From contig DANX01000120.1 of NCBI GenBank assembly GCA_002502295.1, forward strand, positions 6,976 to 46,036: 39,061 nucleotides of DNA. The letters are read 5' to 3'. Below are positions 32,384-39,061 of this stretch, in pieces (position 1 is the stretch's first letter; every line of letters begins with the position of its first letter). Below the pieces are notes generated by a model, which was not told the origin of the DNA, did no database searches, and worked only from the letters and a program-made list of their open reading frames with translations. This stretch comes from Euryarchaeota archaeon UBA561 (GTDB taxonomy: Archaea; Thermoplasmatota; Poseidoniia; Poseidoniales; Poseidoniaceae). The translations under genes and the position numbers were made by a program.

Positions 32384-34711
32384 ATGGACCGGAAACCAGT
32401 TCTCGCCATTGGACTTTGCTTGACGATGCTTTTGGCCGGCTGCCTTAGTGCCACCGAAAACGTTGAGGTGCCCGATGTGGTGCTTCCCGATGACTGGTCC
32501 ACCATCACCGCACGAAGTGTGGCCAGCCCCCAATTGCATGCTTACGATGATTGCGACGATCTTGAGCAGATGTTGAAGGCATCCATCGAAGAAGAATACA
32601 GAATCCAACTTCTTCAAGCTGTTTCTAACCCTTATTTCTACGGCGCAGGGATAGCAGAAGGGAATGATGTTGCGCTGGCGGATGGAGCCGTCGCCGAAGG
32701 AAGCGATAGTGCGCAAACCCGCACGACGGCACCAACACGGGTTGAGGGTGAAGATTTCTCAGGCACCAACAACCAGGAAGCAGGTGTCGATGAGGCCGAT
32801 TTCCTGAAAACCGACGGTTACCACATCTACTACATTCAAGGAAACCATCTCCACATTTTTGACGTGCCGGAATTCGGCGCACTCGACCCCGTGTCCAATG
32901 TATCACTTTCTGGAGCCCCGGTGGCGATGATGTTGAACGGCGATCAACTCGTCGTCATTTCCCGAGTAAATCCATGGGGCATCCAACGGGATCATCCAGT
33001 GGTTGACGCCATGGGATGGGACGGAAATTTCAACACATGGCGCACCAGCAGTCTCACCAAATTCACCGTGCTTGACATCACCAACCGAAGCCAACCAGAC
33101 ATTGAACGAGAACTGTTCATCGAAGGAAATTACATCACAGCCCGCGAGGTCAATGGAACAGTGCGAACCGTATCGCACGCCTCGATGGATCTCCGTGGCC
33201 TTCAATCGTGGCTTGAATTCCCCACTGGATATTGGAACCTTGCACAAGACGACCCGCTCCAGCGTGAGATCCGTGAAAAGCTCGCTTTCGAAACCATGAT
33301 TCGCAACCGCCAGGTACTCGACACCCTCAGCCTTGCCGATTTGATTCCCCAAGTCTACGAGTACAGCGGGGGAGAAGTCAATGTACATGCCATGGCTGAC
33401 AATGCGTGCCGTGAATTCGTCGCTCCTGAAGACGGTATGAATCGGGGCATTACGAGCATCTTTTCACTTGATCTCTCATCCTCCAATTTCGATTATGAAG
33501 TGGACCATATCGTGGGCTCATACCCTCAACTCTACGCTTCTGCGGACGTGCTGGTGCTCGCTGAAACCGCTTTCAAACCGTGGTGGTTTTGGGGCAATGA
33601 AGATGTGGACGAAATGACCAATCTCCACACCTTTGACATCAGCGCACCCGATGCAACCCTCTACACGGGGTCGGGGCGCGTTGCGGGGACCGTCATCAAC
33701 CAGTTCGCCCTTTCTGAACACGAAGGTGTTCTCAGGGTTGCCACCACAACAGGCCAATGGGGTCGCTGGTGGATGGACGACCCTGAACCCATGTCATCTC
33801 AACTTGTGACGCTTGTTCGTTCGATGGACGTGGACACCCAGCAGCAGCGTTTGGTGGAAGCAGGTAAGGTGGAAGGTATCGCTCCAGGCGAACGAATTTG
33901 GAGCGCAAGATTTGACGGCGACCGAGCGTACATTGTCACTTTTGAGCAGATCGACCCGCTTTGGGTCATCGATGTTTCGGATGAAACCAACCCGACCATC
34001 CTTGGGGAGCTGAAAGTGCCGGGCGTTTCAACCTACATTCATCCCCTCTCTCGAGATCATTTGCTCACCATTGGGCTTGCGCCAGCGAACGAAGATGGTA
34101 CGGGCTTGGACTGGTCAGGGACCCAAATTTCGTTGTTTGACATCGCTGATCCGGCAAACCCGGAACAGGCCGCAGCGCTTCGTTTATCGCCCGTCTCAGA
34201 AGATCAGGCGAACACATGGATGTGGTCGTGGTCCGAGGCCAGTTATGAGTCAAAAGCATTCCAATATTGGGCGCCGAAATCAATGCTTGCAATCCCACTA
34301 TCGACGTACAGGTACGTTCAACCAACGCCTGAAACATGGGACTATCAGTACGTTTCAAAACTTATGCTGGTTGAAGTAAACGAATCAAATGGAACGCTAT
34401 CGCTCTACGGAGAGGTGAATCATTCATCGTTTTATGAAGCCGGCGATGAGCGGTCATGGTGGGACGATCGGAACATACGACGGTCAGTGTTCATGGGAGA
34501 TTTCGTCTATGCCTTCTCTTCCGCTGGAATCACGGTCACAAATTTGACCACGCTTGAAGAATCGGACCGAGAAAGAATCCCTCACAGTTCGATCTATGAC
34601 CAGTATGCTTACGAAGACGCCGTTTTAATGGAATCCGAAGGCGAGGAACGGGATGGCGAAGGATCGGGCTCCTCCGAAGGATCTTCATCGTCTGAGCCCT
34701 CTCGTGATTGA
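32384..34711 (+). CDS. Secreted beta-propeller domain lipoprotein
   Basis: Length is 775 residues. The signal peptide ends in a lipobox, MLLAGC (Cys20), so the protein is probably lipid-anchored outside. GVDEADFLKTDGYHIYYIQG, LMLNGDQLVVIS-like and RAYIVTFEQIDPLWVIDVSD repeats match the uncharacterised 'beta propeller domain' family (PF09826-like), whose members begin with such a GVDEAD-x-KTDG block. Several blade-type motifs (HTFDIS, SLFDIADPANPEQAAAL) recur. A Ser/Glu/Gly-rich tail (SGSSEGSSSSEPS) ends the chain. A role in binding or sensing outside the cell is all that can be inferred. The stop precedes the next start by about 60 bases. Confidence 0.75.
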   Translation: MDRKPVLAIGLCLTMLLAGCLSATENVEVPDVVLPDDWSTITARSVASPQLHAYDDCDDLEQMLKASIEEEYRIQLLQAVSNPYFYGAGIAEGNDVALADGAVAEGSDSAQTRTTAPTRVEGEDFSGTNNQEAGVDEADFLKTDGYHIYYIQGNHLHIFDVPEFGALDPVSNVSLSGAPVAMMLNGDQLVVISRVNPWGIQRDHPVVDAMGWDGNFNTWRTSSLTKFTVLDITNRSQPDIERELFIEGNYITAREVNGTVRTVSHASMDLRGLQSWLEFPTGYWNLAQDDPLQREIREKLAFETMIRNRQVLDTLSLADLIPQVYEYSGGEVNVHAMADNACREFVAPEDGMNRGITSIFSLDLSSSNFDYEVDHIVGSYPQLYASADVLVLAETAFKPWWFWGNEDVDEMTNLHTFDISAPDATLYTGSGRVAGTVINQFALSEHEGVLRVATTTGQWGRWWMDDPEPMSSQLVTLVRSMDVDTQQQRLVEAGKVEGIAPGERIWSARFDGDRAYIVTFEQIDPLWVIDVSDETNPTILGELKVPGVSTYIHPLSRDHLLTIGLAPANEDGTGLDWSGTQISLFDIADPANPEQAAALRLSPVSEDQANTWMWSWSEASYESKAFQYWAPKSMLAIPLSTYRYVQPTPETWDYQYVSKLMLVEVNESNGTLSLYGEVNHSSFYEAGDERSWWDDRNIRRSVFMGDFVYAFSSAGITVTNLTTLEESDRERIPHSSIYDQYAYEDAVLMESEGEERDGEGSGSSEGSSSSEPSRD

Positions 34712-34763
34712 CAGGGCTATTTTCCACCCATCCCATCACCACCCTCTTGAAGACCGGCGTTTT

Positions 34764-34769
34764 GAGGTG
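34764..34769 (+). promoter_or_regulatory. Shine-Dalgarno sequence that sets the GT2 gene start
   Basis: GAGGTG lies four bases before the ATG at 34774 and matches the archaeal anti-Shine-Dalgarno well. It supports that start over an in-frame upstream extension to 34708, which would overlap the preceding stop codon. Most other starts in the window lack so clear a site. Confidence 0.6.
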
Positions 34770-34773
34770 TACC

Positions 34774-35706
34774 ATGCGCACAGCGGTTGCCACGTTTGGT
34801 TTTGGCAGACCGGATCATTTTGAGCGCATGCTTCGTTCACTCGGAACCTGCCCAGAAGTGATTGAAGGAAGCGTAGATGTGGTTCATTTTCTCGACGGAG
34901 GCCCCGGAGCACAGCACGGTGCCCTCCGGGACGTCATTGAACAAAGTGGAATCCCGTTCAATGAAATCGTGGCTCGACCTCACAACTACGGCGTGGGCCG
35001 TCAACTCATTTCTGCCCGCCGTGAGTTACTGGACGAACGAGGTTATGACCGCATGGTGCTTGTTGAAGACGACATTGAGCTGAACTCCACGTATCTGACG
35101 ACCTTGCTTCGTCTTTCAGATTGGGCTGAATCGTATTCGGATACCGGCACGGTTCAGGTGTGGAACGTTGAATCCGGATCAAAGGAAGACCTTGCACCTC
35201 ACATGGGGGAGGTGGAACTTACCCATCGACACTTTGTCACGTATTGCCTGACAAAACGTGTATGGGACGCCATCAAGCCGATGCTGTATGATTATGAGAA
35301 GAAATTCCTTCTCAAGAAACCGTACTCAAATCGCCCCCATTACCGCATCAGAGCGTTCATGCGCAAGCACCTAAAAACCACACCGAGAACTCCTGAAGGA
35401 AACCGCTTGAATCCTCCGACGGAAGCCGTTCACAATCCTTTTCCAAAAATCCGCTGGCGCAGCAGCCCGACCAGCCAGGACGCCATCACGTCATTGGCGC
35501 TTCACGCCGCAGGCCTTCACCGCATCACCACCCGGGTCCCCCACGCCTACTACTACGGCATGACAGGCGTTCATTGCACGCCAGAAGTTTACGACATCAT
35601 GGGATTCAATGATCAAGGTTGGTGGCAGTGGGAGACCTCACCAACCTCCTTTACCGTTCGGTATCAAGACGACCAAGGAAAATGGTTGTGGTCAATGTAC
35701 CGCTGA
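34774..35706 (+). CDS. Glycosyltransferase family 2-like (GT-A) protein
   Basis: The product has 310 residues. It opens with RTAVATFGFGRPDHFERMLR, the typical first strand and nucleotide-binding loop of GT-A sugar transferases, and has the metal/nucleotide motif VLVEDDIELNSTYL near residue 97. VARPHNYGVGRQLISARREL is the usual 'NxGxxxxRN'-like stretch before it. The C-terminal half is basic and has no membrane helix. It probably adds a sugar to a surface glycan. The next gene, a Gfo/Idh/MocA oxidoreductase, begins within ten bases, so the two may cooperate in making and using a modified sugar. Confidence 0.75.
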   Translation: MRTAVATFGFGRPDHFERMLRSLGTCPEVIEGSVDVVHFLDGGPGAQHGALRDVIEQSGIPFNEIVARPHNYGVGRQLISARRELLDERGYDRMVLVEDDIELNSTYLTTLLRLSDWAESYSDTGTVQVWNVESGSKEDLAPHMGEVELTHRHFVTYCLTKRVWDAIKPMLYDYEKKFLLKKPYSNRPHYRIRAFMRKHLKTTPRTPEGNRLNPPTEAVHNPFPKIRWRSSPTSQDAITSLALHAAGLHRITTRVPHAYYYGMTGVHCTPEVYDIMGFNDQGWWQWETSPTSFTVRYQDDQGKWLWSMYR

Positions 35707-35715
35707 GTGATTCAG

Positions 35716-36627
35716 ATGAGCACCACGATTGGTTTGGTAGGTTGCGGTCGCTGGGGAATGAACCACTTCAGGGTCCTCATGTCCCTTCGTTCTCGTGGGT
35801 TCATCGAGCGGTTGGTGGTGTGTGACATCGATCCAACAACGTTGACCGACCTCAAAGCCGATCAAACCTACACCTCGTTGCAAACCATGATCGAACATGA
35901 ACGCCTTGACGGAGTGGCCATTGTCACGCCCCCTGACACCCACCTTGAGTTGGCTCGTATTTTGGTCGCACACGACCTTCCGGTCTTCATTGAAAAGCCA
36001 CTGGCGAACGACCACGAAGACGCCGTTGAATTTCTCGACAACTTGCCCAAATCGACCATTTTGATCACCGGCTACTTGCTGCGCCATCACGCTGGACTCC
36101 AACGAATGAAAGCCGCCATTGAAGACAAGGAGCTACTGGTGGATGTGCTCAGCTATCAACGGCGCACAAAACGACCAAAACCACCCGAATACGATGCCGT
36201 GTCCACGCTCGCTGTTCATGGCCTTGATGCCACGACTTTCTTGTTGGGCGCCCCACTCATGTCCATGGACATCATGCAATTTCAGCGTTCTGAAGCTTCT
36301 GCTCAGATTTGGCTCCGGCACGAAGGGCAGATGGTGTTGATCGACGTTGCCTGGGGGGCGGAGGAAGAACAACGCCTCATCGGTGTGCAAGGGCAAGTGA
36401 GGGGAGCCGTGCTGGATTTTGGAACCGGCGAATTCTCATGGCATGCAGAAGACGGCACGGAAGAACGACCCCTTGTTGAGCAGTTCTTGTCCGAACCCCT
36501 CGAGCAGCAGTGGTTGTTTTTCCTCGAGAAGATTTCAGCGTGCACTCCATGCATTTTCCCATCAACTTCCACCCTCGTGGACATCAGCACGTGGCTTGAT
36601 CAACACGGGATGGACGAACCTGTGTAA
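35716..36627 (+). CDS. Gfo/Idh/MocA-family NAD(P)-dependent oxidoreductase
   Basis: The 303-residue protein starts with the Rossmann fold TTIGLVGCGRWGMNHFRVL (GxGxxG) and has the family marker VFIEKPLAND with the conserved EKP, after VAIVTPPDTHLELA. Family members oxidise or epimerise sugars or inositols, or reduce biliverdin; many act in nucleotide-sugar biosynthesis. The neighbouring glycosyltransferase favours a sugar substrate. The second domain is shorter and less conserved, so the reaction cannot be named. The ATG at 35716 was chosen over a GTG three codons upstream. Confidence 0.8.
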   Translation: MSTTIGLVGCGRWGMNHFRVLMSLRSRGFIERLVVCDIDPTTLTDLKADQTYTSLQTMIEHERLDGVAIVTPPDTHLELARILVAHDLPVFIEKPLANDHEDAVEFLDNLPKSTILITGYLLRHHAGLQRMKAAIEDKELLVDVLSYQRRTKRPKPPEYDAVSTLAVHGLDATTFLLGAPLMSMDIMQFQRSEASAQIWLRHEGQMVLIDVAWGAEEEQRLIGVQGQVRGAVLDFGTGEFSWHAEDGTEERPLVEQFLSEPLEQQWLFFLEKISACTPCIFPSTSTLVDISTWLDQHGMDEPV

Positions 36628-36661
36628 TGCAAGTCCTCCTTTGCGAGAATTGAAGAACGCC

Positions 36662-37033
36662 ATGCTCTTGGACGAAGCCATGGGCCTCTCATTGAGCACC
36701 GTCCAGCGCATGCTTGGAGCGAGCGGTGTTGCAAGTTTGGGTGTGTGGTACCTGCAAGGGGCCCTCATGGACGGCATGCTCACCCTCATCGCTCTTTGCA
36801 CCCTCACGGCCATAATCTGGGGCATCTCGGAAAGTGAATCCACCTTCGCCTTCCTCAACCTTACCGGAAGCGGCCCGCTGAACATGATGGCGATCGCGGC
36901 GAGCATTGTGATTTTCGCACAGATTTCCATCTCCATATGGGGTTTCCCGACCGTCGGGGCGTACATCCTCTCGTTGTCGTTTATCGGCTCGTTTTGGTTG
37001 ACGGGGTACATGATTCAACCAAACGGTGTTTGA
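36662..37033 (+). CDS. Small hypothetical membrane protein
   Basis: The product has 123 residues and four hydrophobic segments (MLGASGVASLGVWYLQGALM, MLTLIALCTLTAIIWGI, MMAIAASIVIFAQISISIWG, AYILSLSFIGSFWLTGYMI). No motif is recognised. It begins 34 bases after the oxidoreductase stop. A frame reaching further upstream lies inside the oxidoreductase gene and was discarded. It ends 64 bases before the likely ATG of the KH-ATPase, whose upstream GTG alternative would overlap its stop region. Confidence 0.55.
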   Translation: MLLDEAMGLSLSTVQRMLGASGVASLGVWYLQGALMDGMLTLIALCTLTAIIWGISESESTFAFLNLTGSGPLNMMAIAASIVIFAQISISIWGFPTVGAYILSLSFIGSFWLTGYMIQPNGV

Positions 37034-37097
37034 ATCCCTTTCCAGTGCGCTGTTTTGGGCGAAGTGTCAAAGGCCGACCTCATCGGCCTACGCTTTG

Positions 37098-38438
37098 ATG
37101 GCAACCCACGGTGACCACCCTGCACTTCCGGACCACCTTGAGTCTCTGCTCATGGACGATGTCCATACCGTTTTCCTGAAAGCTGACTGCCCTCCGCGGG
37201 TGAAACGCGGAGCAATCGGCTCCCTCAAGCTGGTGGAACTGGAACAATCGACCACCTCATGGGACACCTTGCAAATAGAGCAAGCTGAGGAAGACCTCAT
37301 GGCGATTGTTGAAGAACATCGCCACCGCAGCGATTGTTTTCTGGAAATAGACCGTAAAGGATGCCGAGTTCTTCAACTTGGAGATTTGCGCATCACCTCT
37401 GCGTGGCCTCCTTTTTCCGATGCACGAGAAATCACGATCGTTCGTCCGGTTGCGAAATTAAGCCTTGGCGATTACGACTTGGATGAGCGTTTGATCGAAC
37501 GTCTTCGCAACCATCATCGCGGGGTGTTCATTTGTGGCCGTCCTGGCTCTGGGAAAACCACTCTTGCTCAAGCCATTGCCGAATACCTCGATACCGACGT
37601 TGGAGCCATGGTCAAAACCATGGAGGCCCCGAGAGACCTCCAACTCGCGGATCGAATAACGCAGTATGCCCCGCTGGAAGGCGATCTCGAAAAGACCGCT
37701 GAAATCATCTTCCTTGTTCGCCCAGATTTTGTCATCTTTGACGAAGTACGTCGAGCCCGAGATTTCGAAATATTTGCGGATGTCCGCCTTGCTGGTGTTG
37801 GTTTGCTGGGCGTGACACACGCCAATTCTGCCCTGGAAGCAATCCAGCGGCTGATTGGAAAAGTTGAATTGGGTCTGGTCAGTCAAGTGTTGGACACAAT
37901 CCTTCACGTAGAGTCGGGGAAAATCCAACAGGTTCTCGAATTGCGAATGACGGTGAAACCTCCAACTGGGATGCAGGAAGAATTGGCTCGACCGGTCATT
38001 GAAGTCGTGGAATTTCCGAGTGGGAAATTGACCCACGAAATGTTCGCATTTGGTTCGGAAATTGCTGTCGTTCCCCTTGAAGGACGAACTTCTACCGACC
38101 TTTCACCGATCAAGTCGATGGCCAAACAACGCATCGTCGAAACGGTTCGTCAATGGGTCGGCGTTGACTGCCAAGTTCGCTTTTCAAGCGAATCCTCGGC
38201 CGTGATTTATGCACCGGCGAACATGATTTCCACCCTGGTTGGGAGAGGGGGAGAAAACGTGAAACAATTGCAGAATGAACTTGGCGGCATGCGCCTTTCC
38301 ATTGAATCGTTCAACGACATGCCCGAAGGCATGGAGCAGCCAAACAGCTTTTGGCAGGACAAACGGCGCAAAGGGAATGCATGGGAAAACCCGCGTCGAA
38401 AGGGGAAATCGGCCCGTCGACAGCAACGGAAAAAATGA
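37098..38438 (+). CDS. PilT-like ATPase with KH domain, lacking the N-terminal PIN domain
   Basis: The product has 446 residues. It closely resembles the archaeal 'PINc/VapC-family ATPase': LMDDVHTVFLKADCPP, FLEIDRKGCRVLQLGDLRI, EITIVRPVAKLSLGDYDL, Walker A CGRPGSGKTTLAQA, VKTMEAPRDLQLADRITQY, LVRPDFVIFDEVRRARDFE, RLAGVGLLGVTHA and ARPVIEVVEF. A KH RNA-binding domain follows (ANMISTLVGRGGENVKQLQN), then a Lys/Arg-rich tail. Usual members are near 600 residues with a PIN nuclease first; here the chain begins right at the linker. Likely an RNA-associated ring ATPase. ATG 37098 was chosen; a GTG at 37026 is possible and adds no PIN domain. Confidence 0.82.
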   Translation: MATHGDHPALPDHLESLLMDDVHTVFLKADCPPRVKRGAIGSLKLVELEQSTTSWDTLQIEQAEEDLMAIVEEHRHRSDCFLEIDRKGCRVLQLGDLRITSAWPPFSDAREITIVRPVAKLSLGDYDLDERLIERLRNHHRGVFICGRPGSGKTTLAQAIAEYLDTDVGAMVKTMEAPRDLQLADRITQYAPLEGDLEKTAEIIFLVRPDFVIFDEVRRARDFEIFADVRLAGVGLLGVTHANSALEAIQRLIGKVELGLVSQVLDTILHVESGKIQQVLELRMTVKPPTGMQEELARPVIEVVEFPSGKLTHEMFAFGSEIAVVPLEGRTSTDLSPIKSMAKQRIVETVRQWVGVDCQVRFSSESSAVIYAPANMISTLVGRGGENVKQLQNELGGMRLSIESFNDMPEGMEQPNSFWQDKRRKGNAWENPRRKGKSARRQQRKK

Positions 38439-38487
38439 CCATAGGTTGCTGTTGTATTTTGGTTTTTGATGGAAGAAAAAGGGGCAT

Positions 38488-38497
38488 CATTTAAATG
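38488..38497 (+). promoter_or_regulatory. Promoter and ribosome-binding site of the last gene
   Basis: CATTTAAATG (TTTAAA at 38490-38495) is a TATA-like element about 40 bases before the ATG at 38533. GAGGTC at 38522-38527 is a plausible ribosome-binding site five bases before that ATG. Together they suggest a short-leader transcript starting near 38517. Confidence 0.45.
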
Positions 38498-38532
38498 TCA
38501 ACCTTCAAAGGTCGGACCAGAGAGGTCTTCAC

Positions 38533-39061
38533 ATGTCCGATGACGCAACCACCCCCGCGCCCGCCGCTAGCGGTTTAGCAGGCTTCGTGCTTGAAAACCG
38601 CTCATGGATGCATCTCGCATCCCTTCTCATGATTGTATACGCCGTTTGGGCCGTCATCGAAGTGTTTTCGAACACATGGTTCCATGGCCTCCAAGGCCTA
38701 ACAATTTTCGAGACCGGGACAGAGACCAACATCAATCCGGACGATTTGCAACGAAACAACAGTGGCATGGTCATCGCTTCAGGCGCTGTCTTCGGCCTGT
38801 TTGGCTTGTTTGCTCAATACGTGTATCGAGGCGCTCCTATGGTTGACTCTTCCATGGCTGCCGCTGCAGCCATGATTCTTGACCAAGCCGCTGCAGACCG
38901 TGTCTCAGAGAAAGACATCATCACCAAGGCAGAAGAGGCCGCAACCGTGGCTGCTGCAGAGGTCGCCAAAGAAACCGCAGAAGACACCGTCATCGAAATG
39001 CTTGATCCTGACGCTAACGTCGAGGAGGAAGCCGAACAAGAGGTTGCCGAAGAAGAGGCCG
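38533..39061 (+). CDS. Hypothetical membrane protein with long acidic coiled tail (partial)
   Basis: The frame is open from ATG 38533 to the window end, showing 176 residues with no stop. Two transmembrane segments are clear: SWMHLASLLMIVYAVWAVIE and MVIASGAVFGLFGLFAQYVY. They are joined by an extracytoplasmic loop (GTETNINPDDLQRNN). The cytoplasmic part begins with an Ala-rich helix (DSSMAAAAAMILDQAAADRV), then a Glu/Ala-rich probable coiled coil that runs into the edge. I recognise no family. The total length is unknown. Confidence 0.7.
   Translation, partial: MSDDATTPAPAASGLAGFVLENRSWMHLASLLMIVYAVWAVIEVFSNTWFHGLQGLTIFETGTETNINPDDLQRNNSGMVIASGAVFGLFGLFAQYVYRGAPMVDSSMAAAAAMILDQAAADRVSEKDIITKAEEAATVAAAEVAKETAEDTVIEMLDPDANVEEEAEQEVAEEEA

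Overview
The window reads as a chromosomal fragment of a marine Group II euryarchaeon (Candidatus Poseidoniales, Thermoplasmata side of the Archaea). Archaeal core genes mark the lineage: geranylgeranylglyceryl phosphate synthase, ribosomal protein L20a/LX, prefoldin alpha, FtsY and the archaeal KH-ATPase. They sit among bacterial-like genes (UvrA, MoeA, RluA-type pseudouridine synthase, DUF1844) and a proteorhodopsin, a mixture known from this group. Genes are dense: no gap exceeds 300 bases, and I saw no tRNA, rRNA, insertion sequence or CRISPR array. This placement is inferred from gene content, not from a phylogenetic marker comparison.

Left part (1-9.6 kb): the 3' end of a beta-CASP metallo-hydrolase gene is followed by a small zinc-ribbon gene. 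A tungstate/molybdate-type uptake module comes next: a TupA-like lipoprotein facing a fused permease-ATPase gene tail to tail. A shortened, partly duplicated copy of the zinc-ribbon gene lies on its far side, so the transporter is bracketed by direct repeats. Two AT-rich genes (FkbM methyltransferase and a GT4 glycosyltransferase) look like a surface-glycan islet. MoeA, which inserts Mo or W into the pterin cofactor, fits functionally with the transporter. A pseudouridine synthase and a two-gene membrane-protein operon of unknown role complete this part.

Centre (9.7-23.7 kb): uvrA; purL with a PurS-like N-terminus plus purQ (FGAM synthase); a DUF1624-type membrane acyltransferase; a proteorhodopsin with its own TATA promoter and a lysine at the usual proton-donor position; an exporter-type ABC half-transporter; GGGP synthase (first committed step of archaeal ether lipids); and a MamK-like bacterial-type actin followed by a long coiled-coil protein.

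Right part (23.9-39.06 kb): a 1487-residue secreted, membrane-anchored subtilase with thrombospondin type-3 calcium repeats. Then comes the archaeal translation/targeting cluster rpl20a - pfdA - ftsY, interrupted by an inverted HxlR-like regulator whose promoter overlaps a perfect inverted repeat. After it are a DUF1844 gene, a tail-anchored degenerate response-regulator receiver, a beta-propeller lipoprotein, a GT2-like glycosyltransferase, a Gfo/Idh/MocA oxidoreductase, a small membrane protein, a PIN-less version of the archaeal PilT-like KH-ATPase, and a membrane protein cut by the window end.

Most worth a second look: the MamK-like actin and coiled-coil pair, the DTK-type rhodopsin, the duplicated zinc-ribbon fragments around the tup module, the degenerate tail-anchored receiver, and the regulator placed inside the ribosomal/SRP cluster.
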